A stretch of 64,000 nt of DNA. It comes from Acidobacteriaceae bacterium KBS 89 (lineage in GTDB: Bacteria > Acidobacteriota > Terriglobia > Terriglobales > Acidobacteriaceae). A program made the translations under genes and the position numbers. The stretch lies in contig KB906755.1 of the NCBI GenBank assembly GCA_000381605.1, positions 930,001-994,000 of the forward strand, given 5' to 3'. Of the stretch, positions 31,558 to 40,903 are shown one piece after another (the first letter of the stretch is position 1; the number at the start of each line of letters is the position of its first letter). Under the pieces are notes generated by a model. It was not told where the DNA came from. It searched no databases and saw only the letters and a list, made by a program, of their open reading frames with translations.

Positions 31558-33230
31558 GCCGTCATCCCTTTCGCCTGCTGCATCTCACCGGTCTGTACCG
31601 GCAAAGTAATGATGAACTTGCTCCCGTGGCCAGGCTCGCTCTCAACCGCAACTTCACCTCCATGAGCCTGCACAACGTGGCGCACCAGAGACAGCCCCAG
31701 TCCGCTTCCCTTCGTGTCATGCACCAGTGGATCGGACACTCGATAGAACTTCTCGAAGATCTTGGGCTGTTCCTTGGCGGAAATGCCGATTCCGTGGTCT
31801 ACGACCTCAAGGTTGACGCCGCCGTTGTGCCTGTAGAGGTTCACTCCGAGGTATTTCTCAGTCCCCGAGTACTTCACCGCGTTGTTCACCAGATTCAGCA
31901 GCGAACGCGAAATCGCTTCACGATCCACATACACCTGTGGCAGATCGTTGTCGATCTTCTGTTCGAACTGGAACCCATTCTGCTCAATCTCAAAACGATA
32001 AGACTCCAGCGTGCTCCTCACCAGATCAGCCACATCAGTTTCACGGAAGCTGTATTCTTTCTTGCCCGACTCGATACGCGAGAAGTCCAGAATATTGTTG
32101 ATTAGCGAAGTCAGCCGTTCACTCTCTTTGCGAATAATCTCGTAATATTCCTGTCGCTTTCCCGGGTTGGAGATGCGTCCCAGTTCGAGCGTCTCTGCGT
32201 AAAGGCGGATGAGCGCCAGCGGCGTTCTCAACTCGTGCGAGACGTTTGAGACAAAATCCGACTTCAATTTCGCCAGCGCAAGTTCCCGCGCCACGTTGCG
32301 ATACGCCAGTAGCATCCCTCCACCCATCAGCAGCGAAAGCGCTCCCAGAATAAGGAACGCCGTCTGCACAAAGTGGTTGTTGATGCTAGCAATCGTGGTC
32401 CCGCGCAGCTTGATTCCCAGAATCATTCCCGGAAAGACCCCGTCAAAACTACGCTCTACCTCAGGCGAACCTCCATCCCAACAGAGTGAAGAAGCAAAAG
32501 GAGTGTGATCCTTTGCAGTCCTGACCATGATCACTGGAGGATGCGATGTATCGTTTCCGTTCTGACTTGGCAGCACTTCGTTGAGAGCCTGCGGAAAAAA
32601 CTTGTTGCTTAGATAGTCGGTATCGTAGACGAACCCTGCGAAAGCGGGATGCTCCGCCGTCGAACCGCGAGCCTTAAATAACACCAAAGACTGATAGAAC
32701 CATCTGTCGCCCCTGGATACCCAATTCGAGGTAAGGTACACATGGCGCCCATCCATCGCCTCGATCTTCTTCAGCTTAGCGATCCAGTCTTTGGTCTCCG
32801 ATTCGGGATCGAACCAGGATCCGAGCATGGATGCGAGTTCCTTGCCTTCCTTAGCAGTTTCAGAATCGCTCATCTGATCAGGCTGAGATTGAACCTCAAG
32901 GTGTCCCTTCCCAGTCCACAGAAACGCATGGGTTATGTCACTGTGTGATGCCAGGAAAGCCTCGAGTTGGTCGCCCTGGGTCGCATCGGGAAATTTCGCA
33001 CGGGCTTCCTCGGCGATCTCAAAGGCGCGCGCATCAATCCGCTTTTCGGCGATGGCTAAGACCTGTTGAAACTCCCGTTGAAAGACGGCCTCGATCGATT
33101 TTTCACGCTGTATGGTCCTGAGGTGCCATACACCGACCCCGATGAGCGCGACCGCGGGCAGCATTACTCCCAGCATGAACACCAGCATGCGTGGGCGCTC
33201 GGACAATCGTCGTACTGGAGACTTTGACAT
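31554..33230 (-). CDS. Membrane sensor histidine kinase
   Basis: A 558-aa protein. Two membrane helices (about residues 15-33 and 290-310) frame a roughly 250-residue periplasmic sensor region. HisKA has VSHELRTPLALIRLYAETLE, and HATPase_c has LNLVNNAVKYS, DHGIGI and GSGLGLSLV. No HAMP domain is obvious between the second helix and HisKA. It is the cognate kinase of the OmpR-type regulator that overlaps its stop. The ligand is unknown. Confidence 0.9.
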   Translation of the reverse strand: MSKSPVRRLSERPRMLVFMLGVMLPAVALIGVGVWHLRTIQREKSIEAVFQREFQQVLAIAEKRIDARAFEIAEEARAKFPDATQGDQLEAFLASHSDITHAFLWTGKGHLEVQSQPDQMSDSETAKEGKELASMLGSWFDPESETKDWIAKLKKIEAMDGRHVYLTSNWVSRGDRWFYQSLVLFKARGSTAEHPAFAGFVYDTDYLSNKFFPQALNEVLPSQNGNDTSHPPVIMVRTAKDHTPFASSLCWDGGSPEVERSFDGVFPGMILGIKLRGTTIASINNHFVQTAFLILGALSLLMGGGMLLAYRNVARELALAKLKSDFVSNVSHELRTPLALIRLYAETLELGRISNPGKRQEYYEIIRKESERLTSLINNILDFSRIESGKKEYSFRETDVADLVRSTLESYRFEIEQNGFQFEQKIDNDLPQVYVDREAISRSLLNLVNNAVKYSGTEKYLGVNLYRHNGGVNLEVVDHGIGISAKEQPKIFEKFYRVSDPLVHDTKGSGLGLSLVRHVVQAHGGEVAVESEPGHGSKFIITLPVQTGEMQQAKGMTA

Positions 33231-33382
33231 ACACGCGCCTTAGAACAGGCGCCCGTGCGCTTTCGGAGAGAGGCGCCCTCTGTCCATCGGATTGAAGAAT
33301 AAGCGCAGACACCGGCTGATTTGTGACAACGAAGCAACAAATTGCAAAAAGTTGTGAACTTACTTCGAAAACATCCAGCACC

Positions 33383-33892
33383 TCACGAGCGAATCCGCGT
33401 CAACGCCGTGATCTCTTCGCAAAACCCCGGCCACTCCGCACACAACTGTTCCCGCACCCCAGTCTCATAGTCCTCGAACTCAAACCCCGGGCTCACCGTG
33501 CATCCCAGCAACGCCCACCGTCCGCCCTCCACCAGCCGCGATCCCTGCCACACCCCACGCTCCACCGTCACCTGCGGTCGCTGCCCACGCACCAGATCAT
33601 TGCCGATCATCACCATCGCCCCGCCGTCTTCCCTCAACTGCAGCATCTCCACCGCATCGCCTGCATAAAAATGAAATACCTCATCCGACCGCAGCCGATG
33701 CATCTCGCTGAACGTGTCAGGTTCCAGCAGATAGTAAATCGCAGTCCCCGTTCGCCGACCTCCCGCATACCGCCCATCCGCAAAAGCCTCGGCTGCCACG
33801 AACTCACCAGCCTCATACGTCCGCACATACCATCCACCCTCGCGCGGGTGCGGCTGCAGCCCAAGCAATTTCTTCACATCCTCCGCCGTCAT
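33383..33892 (-). CDS. Cupin superfamily protein (DUF985)
   Basis: A 169-aa protein of the cupin_5/DUF985 family: LGLQPHPREGGWYVRTYEAG at the N-terminus, TAIYYLLEPDTFSEMHRL, VFHFYAGDAVEML and FEFEDYETG. The fold is a single double-stranded beta-barrel. Its function is not established; some members act on sugars or bind metals. It stands alone, divergent from the permease gene with 71 bp between the starts. Confidence 0.85.
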   Translation of the reverse strand: MTAEDVKKLLGLQPHPREGGWYVRTYEAGEFVAAEAFADGRYAGGRRTGTAIYYLLEPDTFSEMHRLRSDEVFHFYAGDAVEMLQLREDGGAMVMIGNDLVRGQRPQVTVERGVWQGSRLVEGGRWALLGCTVSPGFEFEDYETGVREQLCAEWPGFCEEITALTRIRS

Positions 33893-33963
33893 CGATCCCT
33901 CTCACGCTATGCTGGAAACACTCCACTCATTCTAGCCAGCACCCAACCAAACAGGAGCCAGCC

Positions 33964-35286
33964 CTGACCATCCGCACCCGCCTCGAACACTACTTCGGCT
34001 TCGCCGCCCACGCCACCAACTGGCGCACCGAAGTCCTCGCCGGTCTGACCACCTTCATCACGATGGCCTACATCATCTTCGTCAACCCGGCCATCCTCTC
34101 CGAAACCGGCATGCCCCTCGCCGCAGTCACCGCCGCAACCTGCCTCTGCGCCGCATTCGGCAGCATTCTCATGGGAGCGCTCGCCAACTACCCACTCGCC
34201 CTCGCACCCGGCATGGGCCTCAACGCCTACTTCACCTACACCGTCGTCAAAGCCATGCATGTACCGTGGCAGACTGCCCTCGGCGCCGTCTTCCTCTCCG
34301 GCGTCATCTTTCTCGCCCTCACCTTCTCCGGCATCCGCCAGCGCCTCGTCGCCGCAATCCCCCATCAACTCCACGCCGCAGTCGGCGGAGGCATCGGCCT
34401 CTTCATCGCCTTCATCGGATTCCGCAACGCCGGCATCATCGTCCCCAGCCCTGCCACCACCGTCACCCTCGGCGATCTCCATGCCCCATCAACCGTCCTC
34501 GCTCTCTTCGGTCTCCTCCTCATCGCTGTGTTGCAAGTCCTCCGCATCCGCGCCTCCATGCTCATTGGAGTCCTCACCACCACCCTCCTCGGCATCCTCT
34601 TCCATCAGGTCCACTGGCAACCCGCACCCTACAATCTCTCCGCCATTCGCGCCACCGCCTTCCACCTCGACATCCCCGCCGCGCTCCACATCGGCGCATT
34701 CGAGATCATCTTCGTCTTCCTCTTCGTCGATCTCTTCGACAACATCGGCACACTCGTCGCCGTCACCCAGCGTGCCGGCCTCATCGCCCCCGACCACACC
34801 ATCCCACGCCTCAACCGCATCTTCTTCGCCGACGCCACCTCCACCATCCTCGGCTCGCTCACCGGCACCAGCACCGTCACCAGCTACATCGAATCCTCTG
34901 CCGGAGTCGCCGCCGGAGGCCGCACCGGCGTCACCGCCATCGTCACCGGCATTCTCTTCTTCCTCTCACTCTTCATCGCTCCATTAGTCGGAGCCATACC
35001 CAGCTTCGCGACCGCTCCCGCACTCATCCTCGTCGGCGGCCTCATGCTCACTGGCCTCGGTACTATCGAGTGGGATGACCCACAGATCGGCATCCCCGCC
35101 TTCCTCACCGTTGCCACCATCCCTCTCACCTGGTCCATCGCAGACGGCCTCAGCTTCGGCCTCACGAGCTATGCCCTCCTCCAAATCCTCACCGGACGTG
35201 CCCGCCACAAACTCCGCCAGGACTGGATGCTCTATCTCCTCGCCACGCTTTTCCTCCTCCGCTTTCTCTACATCGTAAAAAAATAA
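33964..35286 (+). CDS. NCS2/AzgA-type purine permease (probable CTG start)
   Basis: About 440 residues with 12-14 membrane helices. The conserved AzgA-type N-terminus (TNWRTEVLAGLTTFITMAYI, then FVNPAIL) begins upstream of the first ATG at 34063. It is complete only if translation starts at the CTG at 33964, which has AGGAG 6 nt before it. Later motifs include GLNAYFTYTV, LFVDLFDNIGTLV and SSAGVAAGGRTG. AzgA-like proteins take up adenine, guanine or hypoxanthine with protons; the substrate here is not shown. Confidence 0.87.
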   Translation: MTIRTRLEHYFGFAAHATNWRTEVLAGLTTFITMAYIIFVNPAILSETGMPLAAVTAATCLCAAFGSILMGALANYPLALAPGMGLNAYFTYTVVKAMHVPWQTALGAVFLSGVIFLALTFSGIRQRLVAAIPHQLHAAVGGGIGLFIAFIGFRNAGIIVPSPATTVTLGDLHAPSTVLALFGLLLIAVLQVLRIRASMLIGVLTTTLLGILFHQVHWQPAPYNLSAIRATAFHLDIPAALHIGAFEIIFVFLFVDLFDNIGTLVAVTQRAGLIAPDHTIPRLNRIFFADATSTILGSLTGTSTVTSYIESSAGVAAGGRTGVTAIVTGILFFLSLFIAPLVGAIPSFATAPALILVGGLMLTGLGTIEWDDPQIGIPAFLTVATIPLTWSIADGLSFGLTSYALLQILTGRARHKLRQDWMLYLLATLFLLRFLYIVKK

Positions 35287-35592
35287 AGCCCGTTCAAATT
35301 GGTTCTTCTCGTCCCTCCTCAGTCGGTCACAAATATTTACCGCTTTTGAGATCAACGTGATAATGTCTTCACACAAAGCAAAGCAGAACTCCGAAGTAAC
35401 TACTTTCAGGGACCTTATCAGGCTCCTTGTTCCGCTATCTGGAAAGATTCTCGCTATCCACCGAGTCGGCCCCGAATCCCAGAACCTCGCACAGCTAAAC
35501 CTATTGCGTTGCCGGACACCCTTAGTTACCTTTTTTTGACTTTGCACTACCGACAAAACGTAGCCCTGGAACTTCTTTGCAGGAGAGCCCAC
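35287..35592. other. Intergenic region upstream of the TonB-dependent receptor
   Basis: About 300 bp, AT-richer than its neighbours. It should carry the receptor promoter. No terminator hairpin, RNA or repeat was recognised. Confidence 0.4.
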
Positions 35593-38500
35593 ATGACAGT
35601 TCTCGCAAGAATGCTTTCGCTTCTCGTGATCCTGATCCTCGGGATCTGTCCGTCCAACCTGTCCGCGCAAGTGCAGGCCATCAATGGAAGCATCCAGGGT
35701 GATGTCACCGACGCAGCCGGAGCCTTGATTCCAGGCGCGGACGTCGAGGCCGACGCAGTCGACACCGCCATCGTTCATCGCACGGTCACCGACGAATCCG
35801 GCCACTTCGAATTTCTCTCCCTGCAACCGGGCCGCTATGTCGTCAAGATCTCAAAGACCGGATTCGCAACCACCATCCAGGAGAACCTGAACCTCACCGT
35901 AGGCCGCACCGTATCCCTCAAGCTCTCGCTCCAGGTTAAGGGCGCGTCGGAATCGATCGTCGTCAACTCCGCGCCAATGGTCGATATCGTCACCAGTTCT
36001 TCCAACACCACTCTCGGCGAGCAGACCATCGCCCAAACCCCAGTCCTCGGCCGCAAGTTTGAGGACTTCCTCACCCTCACTCCCGGTGTCAGCATCGTGC
36101 AGGGACCCGACGGAGACGAAATCACCATCAACGGGCAACGTGGCATCTTCAACAACATCAGCCTCGACGGCGGCGACTACAACAACGGCTTCTTCGGCGA
36201 ACAGTCCGGCGGCCAGCGCGCGGCTGTCGACATCACACTCGAAGCCGTCAGAGAGTTCCAGGTCGTAGCCAGCGGAGCGAACGCCGAGTTCGGACGAACC
36301 GGCGGTGGCGTCGTCAATGTCATCACCAAGTCGGGCACCAACGCCACTCACGGCAGCCTCTTCTATTACCAGCGGCTCGCGGCCCTCACCGCCAATCTCT
36401 CCAACGGCACGCCCCTGACCGACTTCCATCGCGAGCAGTTCGGCGGCAGCGTAGGCGGACCCATCATCAAGGACAAGCTCTTTTATTTTGCCGCCGGTGA
36501 AGGCATCTTCGAAAACTTCCAGCGTCCGAACCTGAGCACTTATAACTCCGCTGCAGTTGGCTCCGCCCCATGCCCTATCACCAATCCCACTTTTCGCTCC
36601 AACATCACCGACGCTCAGATCGACGCCAACGGCGACTGTCAGCGTCTGGTCCTCATCAACTTCTACAAGTCCAACTTTAATGAGAATGAAGGGCTCGCGG
36701 TAAATCACAACGTCAACAACGGTGCCTTCTTCGGCCGCATGGACTACACCTTCAACCCGAAGAACCAGCTCTTCGGATCCTATAACTTCGACTATTCAAA
36801 AAACCCCAACCAGACCTTCGACGTGGCCACCTATGGCACCACGGCCAACGGCATCGAAGGCCCGGCGCATATCCAAACCCTAAACTTCAACCTGGTTTCG
36901 ACAATCAGCCCCACCCGCCTCAACGAGGCGCACATCACCTACGGACACGAAACACGGCCGCGCTCCGCCATCAACTCCACGGCAGTACCGGATACGGGCA
37001 TGGGCTTCTTCCCCTCATTCCGCTTCGGCCAGCCGTTCTTCCTTGGGCCGGGATCGAGCGAGACGTTCTGGCATCTCCAATTCAAGGACAACTTCTCCCT
37101 CATACTCGGCAAGCACACCATTAAGATGGGCGCTGAATTCCTTTACAGCAAAAATGTTCAGGTCTTCGATGGCTTCGCTCTGGGCCGATACATCTTCGGC
37201 AGCACCACAGGCTTCCTGCACTACGCCACCGCAGCAAGTACTGGGAACGGCTTCGGCCCCAACGTAGTGCAGTGCCCCAACGGCGCCTACGTCTCCACCA
37301 CACCATGCGCCGGCGGAGCTTTAGGCAGCAGTCCGCTCTTACTCTATCTGCAGGATGCGGCCACTCGGCCAGGCGTGACCGTGCAACAGGCTGGCTATTC
37401 CAGCATCTCCAACAAAGAGCCCGCAGTCTTCGTGCAAGATACCTGGCAGGTCCTGTCGCGCCTGACCCTCAACTACGGCCTTCGCTGGGAGGCACAGTAC
37501 TTCCCCGATCCCGTCATCAAGCCCGCGAACACTCTGTACGGCCCCTACCTGTCGAATCCCAACTTCCCGTCTACCGGCTATCTGCCCAATCAAACCACCC
37601 AGTTCCAGCCACGCTTCGGCTTTGCATATGACATCCTCGGCGGCGGCAAGTCCGTCCTGCGTGGCAGCGCCGGCATCTTCAATGCGCGTCAGAACATGCT
37701 GACCCAGGTCGGCCCCATCACAACCAACGGAGTGCAGCAACAGACCCTCACGCAGTTCTCGGGACTAGGCAATCCAACCTATCCCAATATCCTTCCTCCC
37801 TCCAACTGCCCCATCACCGGTTGCGTGGGAGCCGGTGTCACGGTCTTTGACAAGAACTACCACAACCCTCGCATCTACGCGTACGACATCGCCTACGAAC
37901 AGCAGCTAGGCCAGGACTACGTCGTCTTCGTCGACTTCGCCGACTCGAAGGGCGTGTACCTCACCCGCTTCCTCGACCCCAACGTCGGTGCAGCCGTTCT
38001 TCCAGGTCAGGTAATTCCCGGAACCGGCGGGAAAACTTACACCGCCAACGCCGATACGGTTTGCTACATCAGCGGCAGTACCGAGACATGTCCTGGCATC
38101 TTTGCCCCTGGGCCGTTTGCAACTCTCGGCGCCGTCACCAACACCAACAGCGGCGCCAAGTCGCTTTATCGCGGCATCACCTTTGGGGTGCGCAAGCGCT
38201 TCTCCCACCACTTCCAGTTCGACGCGCAGTACACCTACTCGAAGGACTACGACAACGACTCCAACGAGCGCGATCCATTCACCTTCCGTTACGCCAATCT
38301 CTACAACCTCGCCGCCGAGTACTCCCTCTCCGACCGCGACGAAGCCCACAAGTTCAACGCCTACGGGCTGGGAGACCTGCCGTGGGGCTTCCGGGGAACG
38401 TTCCGTATCCAGCAGCACTCCGCCGAACCGCAGACCGACAACGTCTTCAGTACCGGCAGCGGAGCAGCCTGCAGCTTTAACAATTCGGCAACGCGCTTCG

Positions 38501-38757
38501 TCAACGGCGTCGACTGCGGCCGCAATCACCTGCGCAAAAACAACGCCTTCTTCGTGCTCGACTTCGGCATCTCTCGTCCGTTCCGTATCCACGAAAGGTA
38601 CCAGCTAATTCCTAAGGTGGAGCTCTTCAACACGTTTAACAACACCAACAACATCAACCCGCTGAGTACACCGGCGCTCTTCAACTTCGATGGTTTCTTG
38701 CGCGCCGGCGTCGGAGACCCGCTCCAGGCTCAACTCTCGCTGCGCTTCAATTTCTAG
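35593..38757 (+). CDS. Oar-like TonB-dependent outer-membrane receptor
   Basis: A 1054-aa protein. A signal peptide (about 1-26, cleaved after LSAQ) is followed by a carboxypeptidase-regulatory-like Ig domain (residues about 30-110, GSIQGDVTDAAGALIPGADV), a plug domain (about 130-240, with FNNISLDGGDYNNGFFGEQS) and a large 22-strand-type barrel to the C-terminal LSLRFNF. Such receptors import large glycans or peptides and are greatly expanded in Acidobacteria. The ATG at 35593 has AGGAGAG upstream. Its convergent neighbour is a GH1 enzyme and a CE15 esterase lies beyond, which suggests plant cell wall glycans as substrate. Confidence 0.9.
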   Translation: MTVLARMLSLLVILILGICPSNLSAQVQAINGSIQGDVTDAAGALIPGADVEADAVDTAIVHRTVTDESGHFEFLSLQPGRYVVKISKTGFATTIQENLNLTVGRTVSLKLSLQVKGASESIVVNSAPMVDIVTSSSNTTLGEQTIAQTPVLGRKFEDFLTLTPGVSIVQGPDGDEITINGQRGIFNNISLDGGDYNNGFFGEQSGGQRAAVDITLEAVREFQVVASGANAEFGRTGGGVVNVITKSGTNATHGSLFYYQRLAALTANLSNGTPLTDFHREQFGGSVGGPIIKDKLFYFAAGEGIFENFQRPNLSTYNSAAVGSAPCPITNPTFRSNITDAQIDANGDCQRLVLINFYKSNFNENEGLAVNHNVNNGAFFGRMDYTFNPKNQLFGSYNFDYSKNPNQTFDVATYGTTANGIEGPAHIQTLNFNLVSTISPTRLNEAHITYGHETRPRSAINSTAVPDTGMGFFPSFRFGQPFFLGPGSSETFWHLQFKDNFSLILGKHTIKMGAEFLYSKNVQVFDGFALGRYIFGSTTGFLHYATAASTGNGFGPNVVQCPNGAYVSTTPCAGGALGSSPLLLYLQDAATRPGVTVQQAGYSSISNKEPAVFVQDTWQVLSRLTLNYGLRWEAQYFPDPVIKPANTLYGPYLSNPNFPSTGYLPNQTTQFQPRFGFAYDILGGGKSVLRGSAGIFNARQNMLTQVGPITTNGVQQQTLTQFSGLGNPTYPNILPPSNCPITGCVGAGVTVFDKNYHNPRIYAYDIAYEQQLGQDYVVFVDFADSKGVYLTRFLDPNVGAAVLPGQVIPGTGGKTYTANADTVCYISGSTETCPGIFAPGPFATLGAVTNTNSGAKSLYRGITFGVRKRFSHHFQFDAQYTYSKDYDNDSNERDPFTFRYANLYNLAAEYSLSDRDEAHKFNAYGLGDLPWGFRGTFRIQQHSAEPQTDNVFSTGSGAACSFNNSATRFVNGVDCGRNHLRKNNAFFVLDFGISRPFRIHERYQLIPKVELFNTFNNTNNINPLSTPALFNFDGFLRAGVGDPLQAQLSLRFNF

Positions 38758-38819
38758 TGCCGAAGGCAATCAACTCCGCAACCAACCCGCCTTGTTCGCT
38801 CGTTCCTCGACCACCACGC

Positions 38820-40364
38820 TCACACATTAAGCCGGTTGGAGGCAGCAACTCGACCGTACCAGAGGCCCGAATCCTTTATCGTGCGCTTTTGGTTGCGAAA
38901 ATCCGTATAGATCAACCCATAGCGCTCGGTATAACCCTCCGCCCATTGGAAGTTGTCGAGTAGTGTCCAGGCATGGAAGGCACGCACCCTGGCTCCATCG
39001 GTGATCGCACGAGCCAGCTCCGTGAGCACTTCGCGATACCACTGAATTCGGCGCGCATCGGGTATGCGGCCATTTTTTTCTTCATCGGGGCCATCGAGAT
39101 AACCGCATCCGCTCTCGGTAATCTCAATGATCGGGTGGTTGTACTCCCTTGAAATCTGGGAGACCAGGTCATAGATACCGCGCGGCCACACCTCCAAACC
39201 CGCATCGGTAAGCGGACCCTCTGTGGGCATGGCAGCGCGGAAGCGCGTGTAAGGATCGCGTCCGCCTGGTGAATTGCTCTCAATCTCCGTGCCGCTGAAA
39301 TTGCCTCCGCCGAGAAATCGCTCCTTGCTCGCATCAGAGACGATGCGCCGCGTGTAGTAATGAAAGCCCACCCAATCCAACGGCGCATACAGAAGTTTTT
39401 CGTCACCTGCCTTGAAGCCCATAACCTCATAGGGCGGCTCTCCAACGAAAGCCTTCGGGTAACGGCCATGCATGGCCGCCTCAAGAAAGAACACATTGTT
39501 CATCGCATGGTATCGAGCCGCGGCTGCATGATCGTCGGCTGAGTCGGTCTTCGGGTATGCGGGCGCCATCTCATAAGCGCTCCCGACTGTTGCCTTGGGA
39601 GAGGCTGCTTTCACTGCACGCAGCGCTTCCGACTGAGCAAGAGCCAACGTGTGCGCAGCTTTTAGGAAATCGCTGAAGCTGGTCCGGCAAGGCGGAAAGG
39701 CACCCGCAGCATAGCCCATGAAGGCGATCGCCCAAGGCATGTTGAAGGGTGCCCAGATCGTGATTCGATCACCCAGATGTTTGGCGAGAATGCCGGCGTA
39801 GTCTGCGAAGTAGTTGGCTAGATCCCGGTTTGGCCATCCTCCACGATCTTCGAGCGCCTGTGGAAGATCCCAGTGATACATCGTGCACCAGGGCCGGATG
39901 CCGGCCTCCAGAAGAGCATCGACAAAGTGGCTGTAGTGATCCAGTCCCTTCATGTTCGGGGCGCCGATCCCGGTCGGCTGAATGCGTGGCCAGGAGATGG
40001 AAAAACGTTGGCTCTTCTGGTTGAGCCGCTTTGCTAGTGCGATGTCCTGCCGATACCGGTGGTACTGATCGCAGGCAACGTCCCCTGTCACACCGCCCCT
40101 CACCTTGCCGGGGGTATGAGTGAATGTGTCCCATATCGATTCGCCCTTGCCATTCTCATTCCACGCCCCTTCAACCTGGTAGGAGGCTGTGGCCGTGCCC
40201 CAAAGAAAACCGTCGGGAAACCGCGCCTTTTCTATTGATCCTTCGGGCACCGAACCGGGAATTTGATCTGCCGTGAATGGCGTAGCGGCATAGCCAGGAT
40301 GTCGATACAAAACAGCGCCTGCTGCTGCGGCCAGGGAACGAGTTGCAAATTGGCGACGGTCCAT
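38820..40364 (-). CDS. GH1 glycoside hydrolase, exported, lacking the usual acid/base glutamate
   Basis: A 514-aa protein. A Tat-like signal (DRRQFATRSLAAAAGAV) precedes the GH1 barrel starting FPDGFLWGTATASYQVEGAW. The nucleophile motif is present as ITESG (Glu417). The acid/base motif, usually T-x-NEP, reads APFNMPW, so Met209 stands where Glu is expected; the codon is ATG. Retaining GH1 enzymes need that Glu except with special aglycones, as in myrosinases which use Gln. The protein may be inactive, a binding protein, or an unusual glycosidase or transferase. It is convergent with the TonB receptor. Its first 200 bp recur at 43075-43275. Confidence 0.87.
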   Translation of the reverse strand: MDRRQFATRSLAAAAGAVLYRHPGYAATPFTADQIPGSVPEGSIEKARFPDGFLWGTATASYQVEGAWNENGKGESIWDTFTHTPGKVRGGVTGDVACDQYHRYRQDIALAKRLNQKSQRFSISWPRIQPTGIGAPNMKGLDHYSHFVDALLEAGIRPWCTMYHWDLPQALEDRGGWPNRDLANYFADYAGILAKHLGDRITIWAPFNMPWAIAFMGYAAGAFPPCRTSFSDFLKAAHTLALAQSEALRAVKAASPKATVGSAYEMAPAYPKTDSADDHAAAARYHAMNNVFFLEAAMHGRYPKAFVGEPPYEVMGFKAGDEKLLYAPLDWVGFHYYTRRIVSDASKERFLGGGNFSGTEIESNSPGGRDPYTRFRAAMPTEGPLTDAGLEVWPRGIYDLVSQISREYNHPIIEITESGCGYLDGPDEEKNGRIPDARRIQWYREVLTELARAITDGARVRAFHAWTLLDNFQWAEGYTERYGLIYTDFRNQKRTIKDSGLWYGRVAASNRLNV

Positions 40365-40903
40365 GATGATCCCTTCTGCGACAAAGTTTACTGGGAATCC
40401 GTGCCTTCTTCTGATGCCTTAGTTTCAGCCGCTATCTCATTCTGGTTCCATATCGCGAATCTACCACCCTAAACTCCGAAGAATGCTCTAGCCAGTCGAG
40501 GTCGCTGCGGCGCCTTGGCCTGTGATCGCTATCGAGGGACGGCGCTACTTCGATCCTCACCGCGATCCGTCGATCTCCACCGAATCTTCTTCTCAAGTAG
40601 TTTGGCGATCCTCCCCAGATCTATGCCATCGATACTTCGAGCCATGGAGTTATCGAAACATCCACTAGTTTCTTTGTTTTCTTTTAATAATTAGCGAGAA
40701 ATTACTCTTGACAACCAAATATTGACTCATATAGTTTACGACGCGAAATAAAACACCTCAACGCCGGGTAACTCTCCCCGACATAACCAGCTCCGCCGCA
40801 GGCACGAGGTGACGGTGCACTCACTGGCGAGGCGCCCTCAGCGCAATTCGCCGCTAACCGGCCAGTGGGAGACATCCGCTGCCATCCAGTAATGGAGGAA
40901 CCT
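40365..40903. other. Intergenic region between GH1 and CE15 genes
   Basis: About 540 bp between divergent genes, with an AT-rich stretch near 40660-40740 that likely carries promoters. No gene, tRNA or strong hairpin was seen. The GH1-proximal end resembles 43276-43325, so the duplication extends into this promoter region. Confidence 0.5.

Noticed and set aside
34984..35826. 280-codon minus-strand frame
   Set aside because: Antisense to the permease and the TonB receptor start. Asp/Glu/Gly-rich shadow of hydrophobic coding sequence.
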